The notes beneath the pieces are model-generated. The model did not search any database. It worked only from the letters and a program-made list of their open reading frames with translations, and was not told the DNA's origin. From Ferruginibacter sp. (lineage in GTDB: Bacteria > Bacteroidota > Bacteroidia > Chitinophagales > Chitinophagaceae), in contig JABFQZ010000025.1 in NCBI GenBank assembly GCA_013141435.1, forward strand, positions 1 through 64,000: a stretch of DNA of 64,000 bases. Reading direction: 5' to 3'. This document shows, piece after piece, positions 36,988 to 44,796 of this stretch; position 1 is the first letter of the stretch; every line of letters starts with the position of its first letter. A program made the position numbers and the translations under genes.

Positions 36988-38282
36988 TGATTAGTAAATT
37001 AATAGCATCGGTTAAAAAAGAGGCTCTGTTGCTTTTGAGAGATAGAGTAGGATTATCTATTTTATTTATAATGCCCATGGTGCTAATTTTTGTAATGACA
37101 CTTATACAAGATGCAGCATTTAAAACAATTAACGAAAAAGGTATTCCAATAGTATTTGTAAATAACGATAACGATTCGTTAGGCAATCAAATAGCAAATG
37201 GATTAATGCATAATGACCTTTGTAGCTATAACGATAGTATAAATGGAAAGCTAGCTACAGCCGAGCTTGCACAAAAAGCAGTAGCCGACGGAAAGTTTTT
37301 GGTAGGTGTTGTAATACCAAAAGGAGCTACCGAAGCTATAAGAAAAAGTGTAACCAATTTGGTAAACCAAACATTGGATAATAGCAACCTAAAAGCATCA
37401 ACAAATATTGCAATAAGTGACTCTGTTGAAATTACAATATTAATAGACCCTGTTGCAAAAAAATCTTTTATAAACTCTGTTACAAGCAACTTGCACGAAT
37501 TTATTTCCGAAATAAAAACAAAAATCATGTTTCAAACATTTTCGGAACAAATTGCTGATGTAATACCCGATAAAAAAAATGCCCCAAAAAGTGCATATAG
37601 CCAAACACAAATAATAAAATACAAAGAAGTGTATGCTTCAAAAAACGAAGATAAAATAATACCAAATGCAGTACAACACAATGTACCTGCGTGGGCAATT
37701 TTTGCCATGTTTTTTATTGCAATACCACTATCGGGTAGTATAATGAAAGAAAAAAACGAAGGCAGTGTTTTTAGATTACACACTATGCCAAGCTCATATT
37801 TACTTTTGGTAAATGGTAAAATAATAGTGTATGTATTGGTGTGTATGCTTCAATTTTTATTGATGCTTACAGTAGGGTTGTATTTTTTACCTATGTTAGG
37901 CTTGCCCAAATTAGTATTGGGAAATAGTTATTTTGCAATTTTTTTATTAACAATGGCTACAGCATTTGCAGCTACAGGTTATGGAGTAATGGTGGGCACA
38001 CTTGCTAGCACCGAGCACCAAGCAGCTATTATGGGCTCATTATCTATTTTATTATTATCAGCCCTTGGTGGTGTGTGGGTACCAAGTTATGTAATGCCAG
38101 AGGTTATGAGAAACATCAGTGCATTTTCGCCATTAAACTGGGCATTATCGGGCTTTTACAAATTATTTTTACGAGGAGGAAATGTTTCGCATATTATTTA
38201 TGATGTTCTTAAATTGATGTTTTTCTTTTTTGTAACAATGATAATAGCCCATTTTGCACATACTAAAAAACGTACAGTATAA
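36987..38282 (+). CDS. ABC-2 type permease
   Basis: 431 residues. One N-terminal membrane segment (about 18-38), a large outside loop (about 45-225) and five to six C-terminal membrane segments; the loop-and-helix plan and FSPLNWALSGFYKLFLRGG near the end fit the ABC2_membrane_3 class. Forms an exporter with the upstream ATPase; cargo unknown but could be the product of the downstream carrier-protein genes. Confidence 0.92.
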   Translation: MISKLIASVKKEALLLLRDRVGLSILFIMPMVLIFVMTLIQDAAFKTINEKGIPIVFVNNDNDSLGNQIANGLMHNDLCSYNDSINGKLATAELAQKAVADGKFLVGVVIPKGATEAIRKSVTNLVNQTLDNSNLKASTNIAISDSVEITILIDPVAKKSFINSVTSNLHEFISEIKTKIMFQTFSEQIADVIPDKKNAPKSAYSQTQIIKYKEVYASKNEDKIIPNAVQHNVPAWAIFAMFFIAIPLSGSIMKEKNEGSVFRLHTMPSSYLLLVNGKIIVYVLVCMLQFLLMLTVGLYFLPMLGLPKLVLGNSYFAIFLLTMATAFAATGYGVMVGTLASTEHQAAIMGSLSILLLSALGGVWVPSYVMPEVMRNISAFSPLNWALSGFYKLFLRGGNVSHIIYDVLKLMFFFFVTMIIAHFAHTKKRTV

Positions 38283-38361
38283 TATTTAAAATACTTTTGT
38301 AATTTTTAATACTATACAAATATGCTTAAAAATTTACTTTTTAATTTTATTACTTACAAAA

Positions 38362-38610
38362 ATGAACACAGATAAAATTATTGCGGATATAAAAATATTT
38401 ATCGAAAAAAATTTACTTTCTTCCGATATAAAAATTGATGAATCAACAGATTTAAAACAAGCAGGAATAGACTCATTTTCTACAGTAGAAATTATACTTT
38501 TTATTGAAAGAAAATTTGGAGTATCAATACCCGATGAAAAATTACTACCCGAAAATTTCAAAACAATATCTTCACTTTCTAAAATAGTGTTAGAGCAATT
38601 AGCACAATAG
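38362..38610 (+). CDS. Stand-alone acyl/peptidyl carrier protein
   Basis: 82 residues, four-helix carrier fold. The phosphopantetheine Ser is in AGIDSFSTVEI (about residue 38). It is not the housekeeping fatty-acid ACP type (which has the DSLD motif); it is closer to carrier domains of secondary metabolism. It follows the permease by 79 nt and precedes the acyltransferase-like gene by 18 nt. Confidence 0.9.
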   Translation: MNTDKIIADIKIFIEKNLLSSDIKIDESTDLKQAGIDSFSTVEIILFIERKFGVSIPDEKLLPENFKTISSLSKIVLEQLAQ

Positions 38611-38628
38611 CTGTAAAGAATTTTATTA

Positions 38629-39945
38629 ATGCAATTTTTTGACAATACCATTTTCCCCAAAAAAGTATTTTTAACTGGTGCCGATTGTTTTCATTTGGTA
38701 TTAGATAAGCATGCCCAAAAAAATAAAATTGGCGGAAACGTAATGAGAAAAGCGTTTTATTTTAAAGAAAATTTATGTAAAGAAGAAGTACTCACAATAC
38801 TAAACAAATCGGCAATTTTGTATTGGTTATGCAATATTGAATTTGTGCCAGGCTTTTTATTGCGAAAGCCATATTGGAAATTTTTGGACAAATCGCAACA
38901 AATAGAACTAACAATACACAACGAAATCGAAATAAAAAAAATACCTCAAAGTATTTTAAATAGAGATATAACAATAAATGCAAAAAAATATATAGAAGCA
39001 GACATTGTTTACTATAACAATAACACATGCGCCTTTGTATTATCATGGAACCATATTTTGTTAGATGCAAGTGGTACAATTTTATTAGTAGAGCATATTA
39101 ATCAAATCATTAACAATGAAAAAATAGTAACATCTAATTTTTTTCCAACTAAGGAACCCAAAACAAATATTTATAAGTACATAAAAAATATGTATGAAGT
39201 AAAAAGTTTTGTACAAAAATCATCGAAAGCGCCAGTAAGTTCAGTTTATAAAATATGCCAAAACCCTACCAAAGAAACCAAAACACAAATTATAAATTTT
39301 AACATAAGCGATACTGTTTTAATAAACGAAAATGCATTAAAATGTGGTGCTCGTTTCGGACCAACATTATTTTTTATAGCTGTTTGTATGCACACTATAA
39401 ATGAGGTGCAAAAGCAAAGAAATTGTGAGAGTGATATTTGGCTGCCTGTACCCTACGATGCAAGGCTTGCTGGAGCCAAAGCACCAATAATAACAAATAA
39501 TGTATCATTTTTATTTTATCGAATTACCCAAAAAGAATTAGGTAACATTGCTCAAACAATTGCCCAACTAAATAAGCAAATGGTACATCAAATTAAAATT
39601 GGAATGCCCAAAAAATACAACATATTTTTAAATATGATGCGTCATATACCTTTATGGCTGTATTATTTTTTAATTAGTAAAACTGGTGAGGGTACATTTG
39701 CAAGTTTTTTATACTCATCTACAGGTAGTAAATTTGAAGGGTTACAATTTTTATTTAAGAAAGAAATAGAAGATATTTTAATGATACCTGCACTTACATT
39801 TCCACCAGGGCTAACATTTGTATTTTTAAATAATGCACAAAAATGTAGCATAAATATTTCGTATGCTACCGATATTATTGCCCCACACGAATTTCATTTT
39901 ATTGAAAATAAATTGAAAGAATTACTTTTAACTAAAAATTTATGA
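38629..39945 (+). CDS. Condensation/acyltransferase-like enzyme
   Basis: 438 residues with the chloramphenicol-acetyltransferase-like fold of NRPS condensation domains and WS/DGAT enzymes. The active-site motif reads WNHILLDASG (about 142-151), an HHxxxDG variant in which the first His is Asn and the catalytic second His and the Asp are kept. The C-terminal half has SINISYATDIIAPHEF. It presumably moves a carrier-bound acyl group to an acceptor. Its TGA overlaps the next ATG (ATGA). Confidence 0.75.
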   Translation: MQFFDNTIFPKKVFLTGADCFHLVLDKHAQKNKIGGNVMRKAFYFKENLCKEEVLTILNKSAILYWLCNIEFVPGFLLRKPYWKFLDKSQQIELTIHNEIEIKKIPQSILNRDITINAKKYIEADIVYYNNNTCAFVLSWNHILLDASGTILLVEHINQIINNEKIVTSNFFPTKEPKTNIYKYIKNMYEVKSFVQKSSKAPVSSVYKICQNPTKETKTQIINFNISDTVLINENALKCGARFGPTLFFIAVCMHTINEVQKQRNCESDIWLPVPYDARLAGAKAPIITNNVSFLFYRITQKELGNIAQTIAQLNKQMVHQIKIGMPKKYNIFLNMMRHIPLWLYYFLISKTGEGTFASFLYSSTGSKFEGLQFLFKKEIEDILMIPALTFPPGLTFVFLNNAQKCSINISYATDIIAPHEFHFIENKLKELLLTKNL

Positions 39946-41201
39946 ATCTAATTACCAATACAGATATTATCGTTATTGGTGGTGGTGCTGCTGGCATTTC
40001 GGCTGCTGTGGCAGCATCTAAATCTAACCAAAAGGTTGTATTAATTGAACAAAATGGTTTTTTGGGAGGTAAAGCTACAGCTGCCCAAGTGGGTACAATT
40101 TGTGGGCTTTATAAATTTAGTAAAAATAAAACACCCGAATATATTGTAAATGGGTTTGTAAAAGATTTTGCAGAAAACTTACAAGCCGTTTCTGATTCAA
40201 AACCCTTGCATAGTGCCGAAGGATTGCACTATTTGCCTTACAATATAGATGCATTTAAAAATATTGCTGTTGAGTTATTGTATAAAAGTAATGTAAAAGT
40301 TTACAGAAATTGTAAAGTAATAAGTGTAGAAGTGCAAGAAACATCAATTAAAACAATATGTTTTGAAAATGAAAACGGCATTTCTAAAATTAGTTTTAAA
40401 GCTATTGTAGATTGCTCTGGCGATAGTATAATTAGCCAATTAGTCAATATTGATATTATTAAGAGTAAAAAATATCAAGCAGCAGCCCAAGTTTTTACTA
40501 TGCAAGGTGTTGATGAAAAAAATGAAGCAAGACTTAGTTTTATTTTAATGAAATCTCTATCTAGTGCTATTGAAAAAAAACTTTTACCTCATTTTTTTGA
40601 TAGAATTTATGTTGTGCAAGGTTCTTTAAAAAATAATTGTGTTAGTTTAAAAATTGGAATACCAAAAGCTGTAACTTTTTCAAATAACAATATCAAACAA
40701 TTAGAAAAATCGGCGGCCGAAATAATAGAAAAATTAAGCGAATTCTTAATCATTAATGTTACATGCTTTAAAAATGCAAAGGTATTGAGCATAGCGCCAG
40801 AAGTGGGTATAAGAGTAGGAGTGCGGTCGTTGGGGAAATATATTTTGTCGGAAAATGATGTATTGACTTGCAGAAAATTTGATACGGCTATTGCTAATGG
40901 TAGCTGGCCAATTGAAGAATGGGATTTGCATAAAAGAGTAAATATGCGGTATTTTGAAATAAATAATTTTTACCAAATTCCGGCAGACTGTCTACAATCT
41001 AATACCATTAAAAATTTATTTTTTGCTGGCCGAAATATTTCGGCAACAACGGGTGCTATAGCAAGCGCTAGAGTTATAGGAGTGTGTATGCAAACTGGTT
41101 ATGCAGCAGGCAGTATTGCGGCTGCTTTTGCAGAGTGTGGCTTTATAGACGTTGCAATAAAACTTATTAAACAAACACAATTATTAAAAGTACAAAAATG
41201 A
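39942..41201 (+). CDS. FAD-dependent oxidoreductase
   Basis: 419 residues. The dinucleotide-binding start is VIGGGAAGISAAVAA, followed by NGFLGGKATAAQVG; near the C-terminus are EVGIRVGVRSLGKY and NLFFAGRNISATTGAIASARV. This fits the FAD_oxidored (PF12831-type) group, which acts on diverse small molecules and sometimes carrier-bound substrates. It overlaps its neighbours by 4 nt on both sides (ATGA), showing tight coupling with the acyltransferase-like and ligase genes. Confidence 0.85.
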   Translation: MNLITNTDIIVIGGGAAGISAAVAASKSNQKVVLIEQNGFLGGKATAAQVGTICGLYKFSKNKTPEYIVNGFVKDFAENLQAVSDSKPLHSAEGLHYLPYNIDAFKNIAVELLYKSNVKVYRNCKVISVEVQETSIKTICFENENGISKISFKAIVDCSGDSIISQLVNIDIIKSKKYQAAAQVFTMQGVDEKNEARLSFILMKSLSSAIEKKLLPHFFDRIYVVQGSLKNNCVSLKIGIPKAVTFSNNNIKQLEKSAAEIIEKLSEFLIINVTCFKNAKVLSIAPEVGIRVGVRSLGKYILSENDVLTCRKFDTAIANGSWPIEEWDLHKRVNMRYFEINNFYQIPADCLQSNTIKNLFFAGRNISATTGAIASARVIGVCMQTGYAAGSIAAAFAECGFIDVAIKLIKQTQLLKVQK

Positions 41202-42640
41202 GCAAGTATTTGGTATATGAGCTTTTAAAAGACGCAGCTATTAAATGGCCAAACAATGTAGCTATAATTGATGAGTATGGTAGCTTAACTTTTGAGGAAT
41301 TGTATTTTGAAGTAAAATTTTTAAAAAATAAGTTACTTGTACTTGGTGTTACCAATGGCTTAGGTATTGGGGTAAAGGCAAAAAATGGACGAAATTTTAT
41401 TATTGGGCTTTTTGCTGCAGTTGGTTGCGGTGCTACTGTAATGCCATTAGCAAATCAATTAAAAGATGCTGAAATAGAAAATATTTTAAAAGAAGCAAAA
41501 CTACATTTTATAATAGATGACAATAGTGGTACAAGTGCTTTTTTAAAAGTTGTAACCGAAATTAAACTCAATAAAGAATCATTTGTTTTTTGTACAACGA
41601 ATATTAGTACCAATCTTTTATTTGCAGCACATGTAAATAACCCAGCATTTATAAGGTTTACATCTGGTACTACAGGGCACTCAAAAGGTGTGATTGTATC
41701 TCACCAATCGGTAATAGAACGAATAGAAACTGCTAATATAGTTTTGGAACTAAATGATAAAGATACTGTTATTTGGATGTTGCCAATAGCTTATCATTTT
41801 ATGGTGTCGGTTATTTTGTATGTTCGCTTTGGTGCTGCAATTGCTATCGCAAAAGATTTTTTGGCAAAAAATATTATTGACTTAACCAATACAAATGCAG
41901 GTACATTAATATATGCATCGCCTATACAAATACGTTTATTGAGCAATGATATTGGCAATGAAAAAATGCCAACATTAAAAAGAGTTATATCTACTTCGGC
42001 AGGTATTGGGTTAGATGTGTGTAGTGCTTTTAAAAAAAGATTTGATATAAATGTAAGCCAAGCCTATGGAATTATAGAAATTGGATTGCCAATAATTAAT
42101 TATAAAAAATCTGCCGAAATGCCCGAAGCTGTTGGTTTTGCCGTACCTGGTTATACAGTAGATATTTTAGATGATGCATACAACCCATTGCCAGCAGGCA
42201 AAATTGGCTATTTGGGTATAAAAGGACCTGGCATGTTCGATGCATATTTATTGCCTGCAACTTTGCGAAAAGAAAACTTGCAAAATGGTTATTTTTTAAC
42301 TGCCGATTTTGCTTCTAAAACAATTGATGGATTAATTAAAATAGAAGGACGCTCAAAATCGGTAATAAACATTGGTGGCATAAAAATTTTTCCAGAAGAA
42401 GTAGAGGCAGTGTTGGAAAGCATACCCGAAATAAAACAAGCAAAAGTTTTTAGCACTCCGCACCCATTACTAGGGCAAATAATAGAAGCAGAAATCATTG
42501 TACATAATGGAAAAATAATTGATGTAGAAGAAACAATTTTATACTGTAAAAAAAGACTTTCAAATTTTAAAGCACCTCAAAAATTAAATATAGTATCACA
42601 TTTGGCTATGACAAATACAGGAAAACTTATGAGATATTAA
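41198..42640 (+). CDS. Adenylate-forming ligase (AMP-binding family)
   Basis: 480 residues. Core motifs are FIRFTSGTTGHSKGV (A3), AYGIIEIGLPI (A5), FLTADFASKTIDGLIKIEGR (A7-A8), INIGGIKIFPEEVEAV, and the catalytic Lys in NTGKLMRY at the C-terminus. It would activate an acid as adenylate and load it onto the carrier protein three genes upstream, or onto CoA. The substrate cannot be told. Confidence 0.9.
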   Translation: MSKYLVYELLKDAAIKWPNNVAIIDEYGSLTFEELYFEVKFLKNKLLVLGVTNGLGIGVKAKNGRNFIIGLFAAVGCGATVMPLANQLKDAEIENILKEAKLHFIIDDNSGTSAFLKVVTEIKLNKESFVFCTTNISTNLLFAAHVNNPAFIRFTSGTTGHSKGVIVSHQSVIERIETANIVLELNDKDTVIWMLPIAYHFMVSVILYVRFGAAIAIAKDFLAKNIIDLTNTNAGTLIYASPIQIRLLSNDIGNEKMPTLKRVISTSAGIGLDVCSAFKKRFDINVSQAYGIIEIGLPIINYKKSAEMPEAVGFAVPGYTVDILDDAYNPLPAGKIGYLGIKGPGMFDAYLLPATLRKENLQNGYFLTADFASKTIDGLIKIEGRSKSVINIGGIKIFPEEVEAVLESIPEIKQAKVFSTPHPLLGQIIEAEIIVHNGKIIDVEETILYCKKRLSNFKAPQKLNIVSHLAMTNTGKLMRY

Positions 42641-42646
42641 TTTTTT

Positions 42647-43076
42647 TTGGTTAAACATTGGCAAGGGTTTGATGTGGGCCTTGTAGAAAAGGAAATAGCA
42701 GAAAATAGGCAATGGAAAATTATAAAAAACAACGAAGTAGTATGTGTATTTGCAATAACTTATAACGATCCTATTATTTGGGAAGAAAAAGACAAAGATT
42801 CGGCAGTATACATACACCGAATAGTAACCCACCCAAATTATAGGGGTAATAACTATGTAAAAAACATTGTAGCATGGGCACATATATTTTGCAAACAAAA
42901 AGAAATAGATTTTATTAGATACTTGGGGCGATAATGAAAAACTGATAACACATTATCAAAATTGTGGGTTTAATTTTTTAGGATTATCAAACGAAATAAA
43001 ACCTGAGAGTTTGTCAAAACACTACAATTCATTAAGGCTAAGTTTGTTTGAAATAAAAATAAAAATAAAAAAATAA
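42647..43076 (+). pseudogene. GNAT N-acetyltransferase broken by a frameshift
   Basis: The frame from TTG 42647 reads VKHWQGFDVGLVEKEIAEN and IHRIVTHPNYRGNNYVKNIV, a GNAT core with the acetyl-CoA loop. It then reaches a premature stop at 42932-42934 after KEIDFIRYLGR. From 42918 another frame supplies the expected C-terminal end (DTWGDNEKLITHYQNCGFNF) to TAA 43074-43076. The break is in ATTAGATACT; an intact copy would read ATTAGATTAGATACT, so loss of one 5-bp repeat unit explains it. It begins 7 nt after the ligase and in the same frame. Confidence 0.75.
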
Positions 43077-43161
43077 AATACAGAAATGATTTAAGAATAC
43101 AACTCAAAAAAATGTATTTATTGTAAATTTCTTATATTCATATTCTAAAAACACACTTATC

Positions 43162-43905
43162 ATGATAGTTATTGCATTGTACAACCTAAAAGGTGGTGTA
43201 GGCAAAACCGCCAGTTGCGTAAATTTTTCTTACCTCTCTGCCAAAGAAGGTTACAAAACTTTGCTTTGGGATATAGACCCACAGGGAGCTACTTCGTTTT
43301 ATTTTAAAGCAAAAACCAAATCTCACCCAGGCATAAAAAAACTAATAAGTAAAGATGCTAATTTGGATACGGCAATATTAGAAACAGGGTATCAAAATTT
43401 AGATATTATACCTGCCGATAATTCAGCAAAAAGTTTTGATATAATGCTTGAAGAAATGAAAGGCAAAAAAAATGTACTTAAAAATGCTTTAAAACAATTT
43501 GACGGAGAGTACGATTTTGTATTTATAGATTGCCCACCAGGCTTTTCGGCACTTAGCGAAAATATTTTTAGTGCCGCAGATATTGTACTTATGCCAGTAA
43601 TACCTACAACACTTTCGGTGCGTACATACAATATGGTAAAAGATTATTTTAAAGAAAAAGAATTGGATATGGCAAAGCTTATGTGTTTCTTTACAATGAC
43701 CGATTTGCGAAAAAATATGCACCATCAAATAATGGAGCAACTATTTAAAGACAAACGATTTTTTGGTAATTATATTCCTTATTTATCTGATGTAGAAAAA
43801 ATGGGTGTGCACAAACAACCTATAGAAGAGTTTGCCCGCAGTGGTTATGCAGCCAAATGCTATAGAGAATTATGGATAGAAATAACAGAAGGTGTGTTGG
43901 AATAA
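43162..43905 (+). CDS. ParA-family ATPase
   Basis: 247 residues. Deviant Walker A NLKGGVGKTASCVNFS (about 8-23), switch segment WDIDPQGATS (about 37-46) and FVFIDCPPGFSALSENIF (about 116-133). No ParB or centromere-like repeats are adjacent, so it is an orphan ParA/MinD-type positioning or regulatory ATPase, not an obvious plasmid partition gene. The esterase gene follows after 31 nt. Confidence 0.9.
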   Translation: MIVIALYNLKGGVGKTASCVNFSYLSAKEGYKTLLWDIDPQGATSFYFKAKTKSHPGIKKLISKDANLDTAILETGYQNLDIIPADNSAKSFDIMLEEMKGKKNVLKNALKQFDGEYDFVFIDCPPGFSALSENIFSAADIVLMPVIPTTLSVRTYNMVKDYFKEKELDMAKLMCFFTMTDLRKNMHHQIMEQLFKDKRFFGNYIPYLSDVEKMGVHKQPIEEFARSGYAAKCYRELWIEITEGVLE

Positions 43906-43936
43906 ATAATTTATATTTTTAAACTTATAACAATTA

Positions 43937-44668
43937 ATGAAAAGAGAAACAACAAGTTGGTTTAGCCCAGCATTACAATTAGATATGCCAATAGTAGCGT
44001 ATGGCGATTATGGATTTGCACTTTTATTAGTACCAACCGCCGCTGCCGATTATTTAGAGTACGAACGTTTTAAGCTTATAGAAAGCCTAGCGCCAGTAAT
44101 AAATAGCGGAAAAGTACGTGTGTTTTCCGTAAATAGTATCAATAAAGAAAGCTGGATGAATAAAGAAATGGAAGGTGCGCATAAAGCCATACGGCAAAAC
44201 CAATTCAATAAATATATTTTTGAAGAAGTCATACCTTTTATTAAAACCAACACTTCGCAAGAAACACCAATAATTTTATGTGGAGCTTCGTTTGGTGCAT
44301 TGCATAGTATGAATTTATTTTTGAAAAGACCTGATTTAATAGACGGTGTAATAGCAATGAGTGGTGTGTACGACCTTACCGAATATGCAGATGGCTATTG
44401 GGACGATCAAGTATATTTTAATTCGCCAGCACATTATATTCCAAATTTGAACGATGAGTGGTATTTAAACAATATTCGCAAAAGTAATCATATACATATA
44501 CTCACTGGTGGTGGCGATTACGAAGACCCAACTGCTACAGCAAAATTTTCGGAAATACTATACTCAAAAGGTATACAACATGAAGCATCTATTTGGGGTA
44601 CCGAATGGAAACATGATTGGCCTACTTGGAGAGCCATGTTGCCATTGTATTTAGAAACGAAGTTTTAG
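43937..44668 (+). CDS. Alpha/beta-hydrolase esterase (esterase D-like)
   Basis: 243 residues, cytoplasmic. The nucleophile elbow is CGASFGALHS (Ser about 117), a candidate acid residue lies in ILTGGGDYEDP, and the catalytic His is in GTEWKHDWPTWR near the end. It belongs to the putative esterase group related to esterase D; the substrate is unknown. It is followed by a strong terminator. Confidence 0.88.
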   Translation: MKRETTSWFSPALQLDMPIVAYGDYGFALLLVPTAAADYLEYERFKLIESLAPVINSGKVRVFSVNSINKESWMNKEMEGAHKAIRQNQFNKYIFEEVIPFIKTNTSQETPIILCGASFGALHSMNLFLKRPDLIDGVIAMSGVYDLTEYADGYWDDQVYFNSPAHYIPNLNDEWYLNNIRKSNHIHILTGGGDYEDPTATAKFSEILYSKGIQHEASIWGTEWKHDWPTWRAMLPLYLETKF

Positions 44669-44692
44669 AGTTTTCAGCAAGCTATAAAGACC

Positions 44693-44741
44693 ACAAAGGG
44701 CGCAAAAGGATATTTTACTTCTTTTGCGCCTTTTGTTTTTT
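44693..44741 (+). terminator. Strong intrinsic terminator after the esterase gene
   Basis: GGCGCAAAAG (44699-44708) and CTTTTGCGCC (44721-44730) form a perfect 10-bp stem followed by T-rich sequence. polA therefore needs its own promoter. Confidence 0.9.
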
Positions 44742-44784
44742 TTCTTTACTTCTTTGAGTGAAACCCTTTATGAAACCTATTATT

Positions 44785-44792
44785 TATCTTTA
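44785..44792 (+). promoter_or_regulatory. -7 box abutting the polA start
   Basis: TATCTTTA ends 4 nt before the ATG at 44797, the same geometry as for rlmD and the EEP gene. It argues that polA starts at 44797 and not at the upstream ATGs at 44758 or 44770. Confidence 0.5.
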
Positions 44793-44796
44793 CCAA

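Noticed and set aside
42638..42649. Stop-codon readthrough fusing the ligase to the in-frame GNAT
   Set aside because: The frames coincide, but the gap is short and an independent TTG start fits; the GNAT is itself broken downstream.
43162..43905. ParA gene as sign of a plasmid or integrated partition system
   Set aside because: No ParB, no centromere-like repeats and no replication gene nearby; orphan ParA genes are common on Bacteroidota chromosomes.
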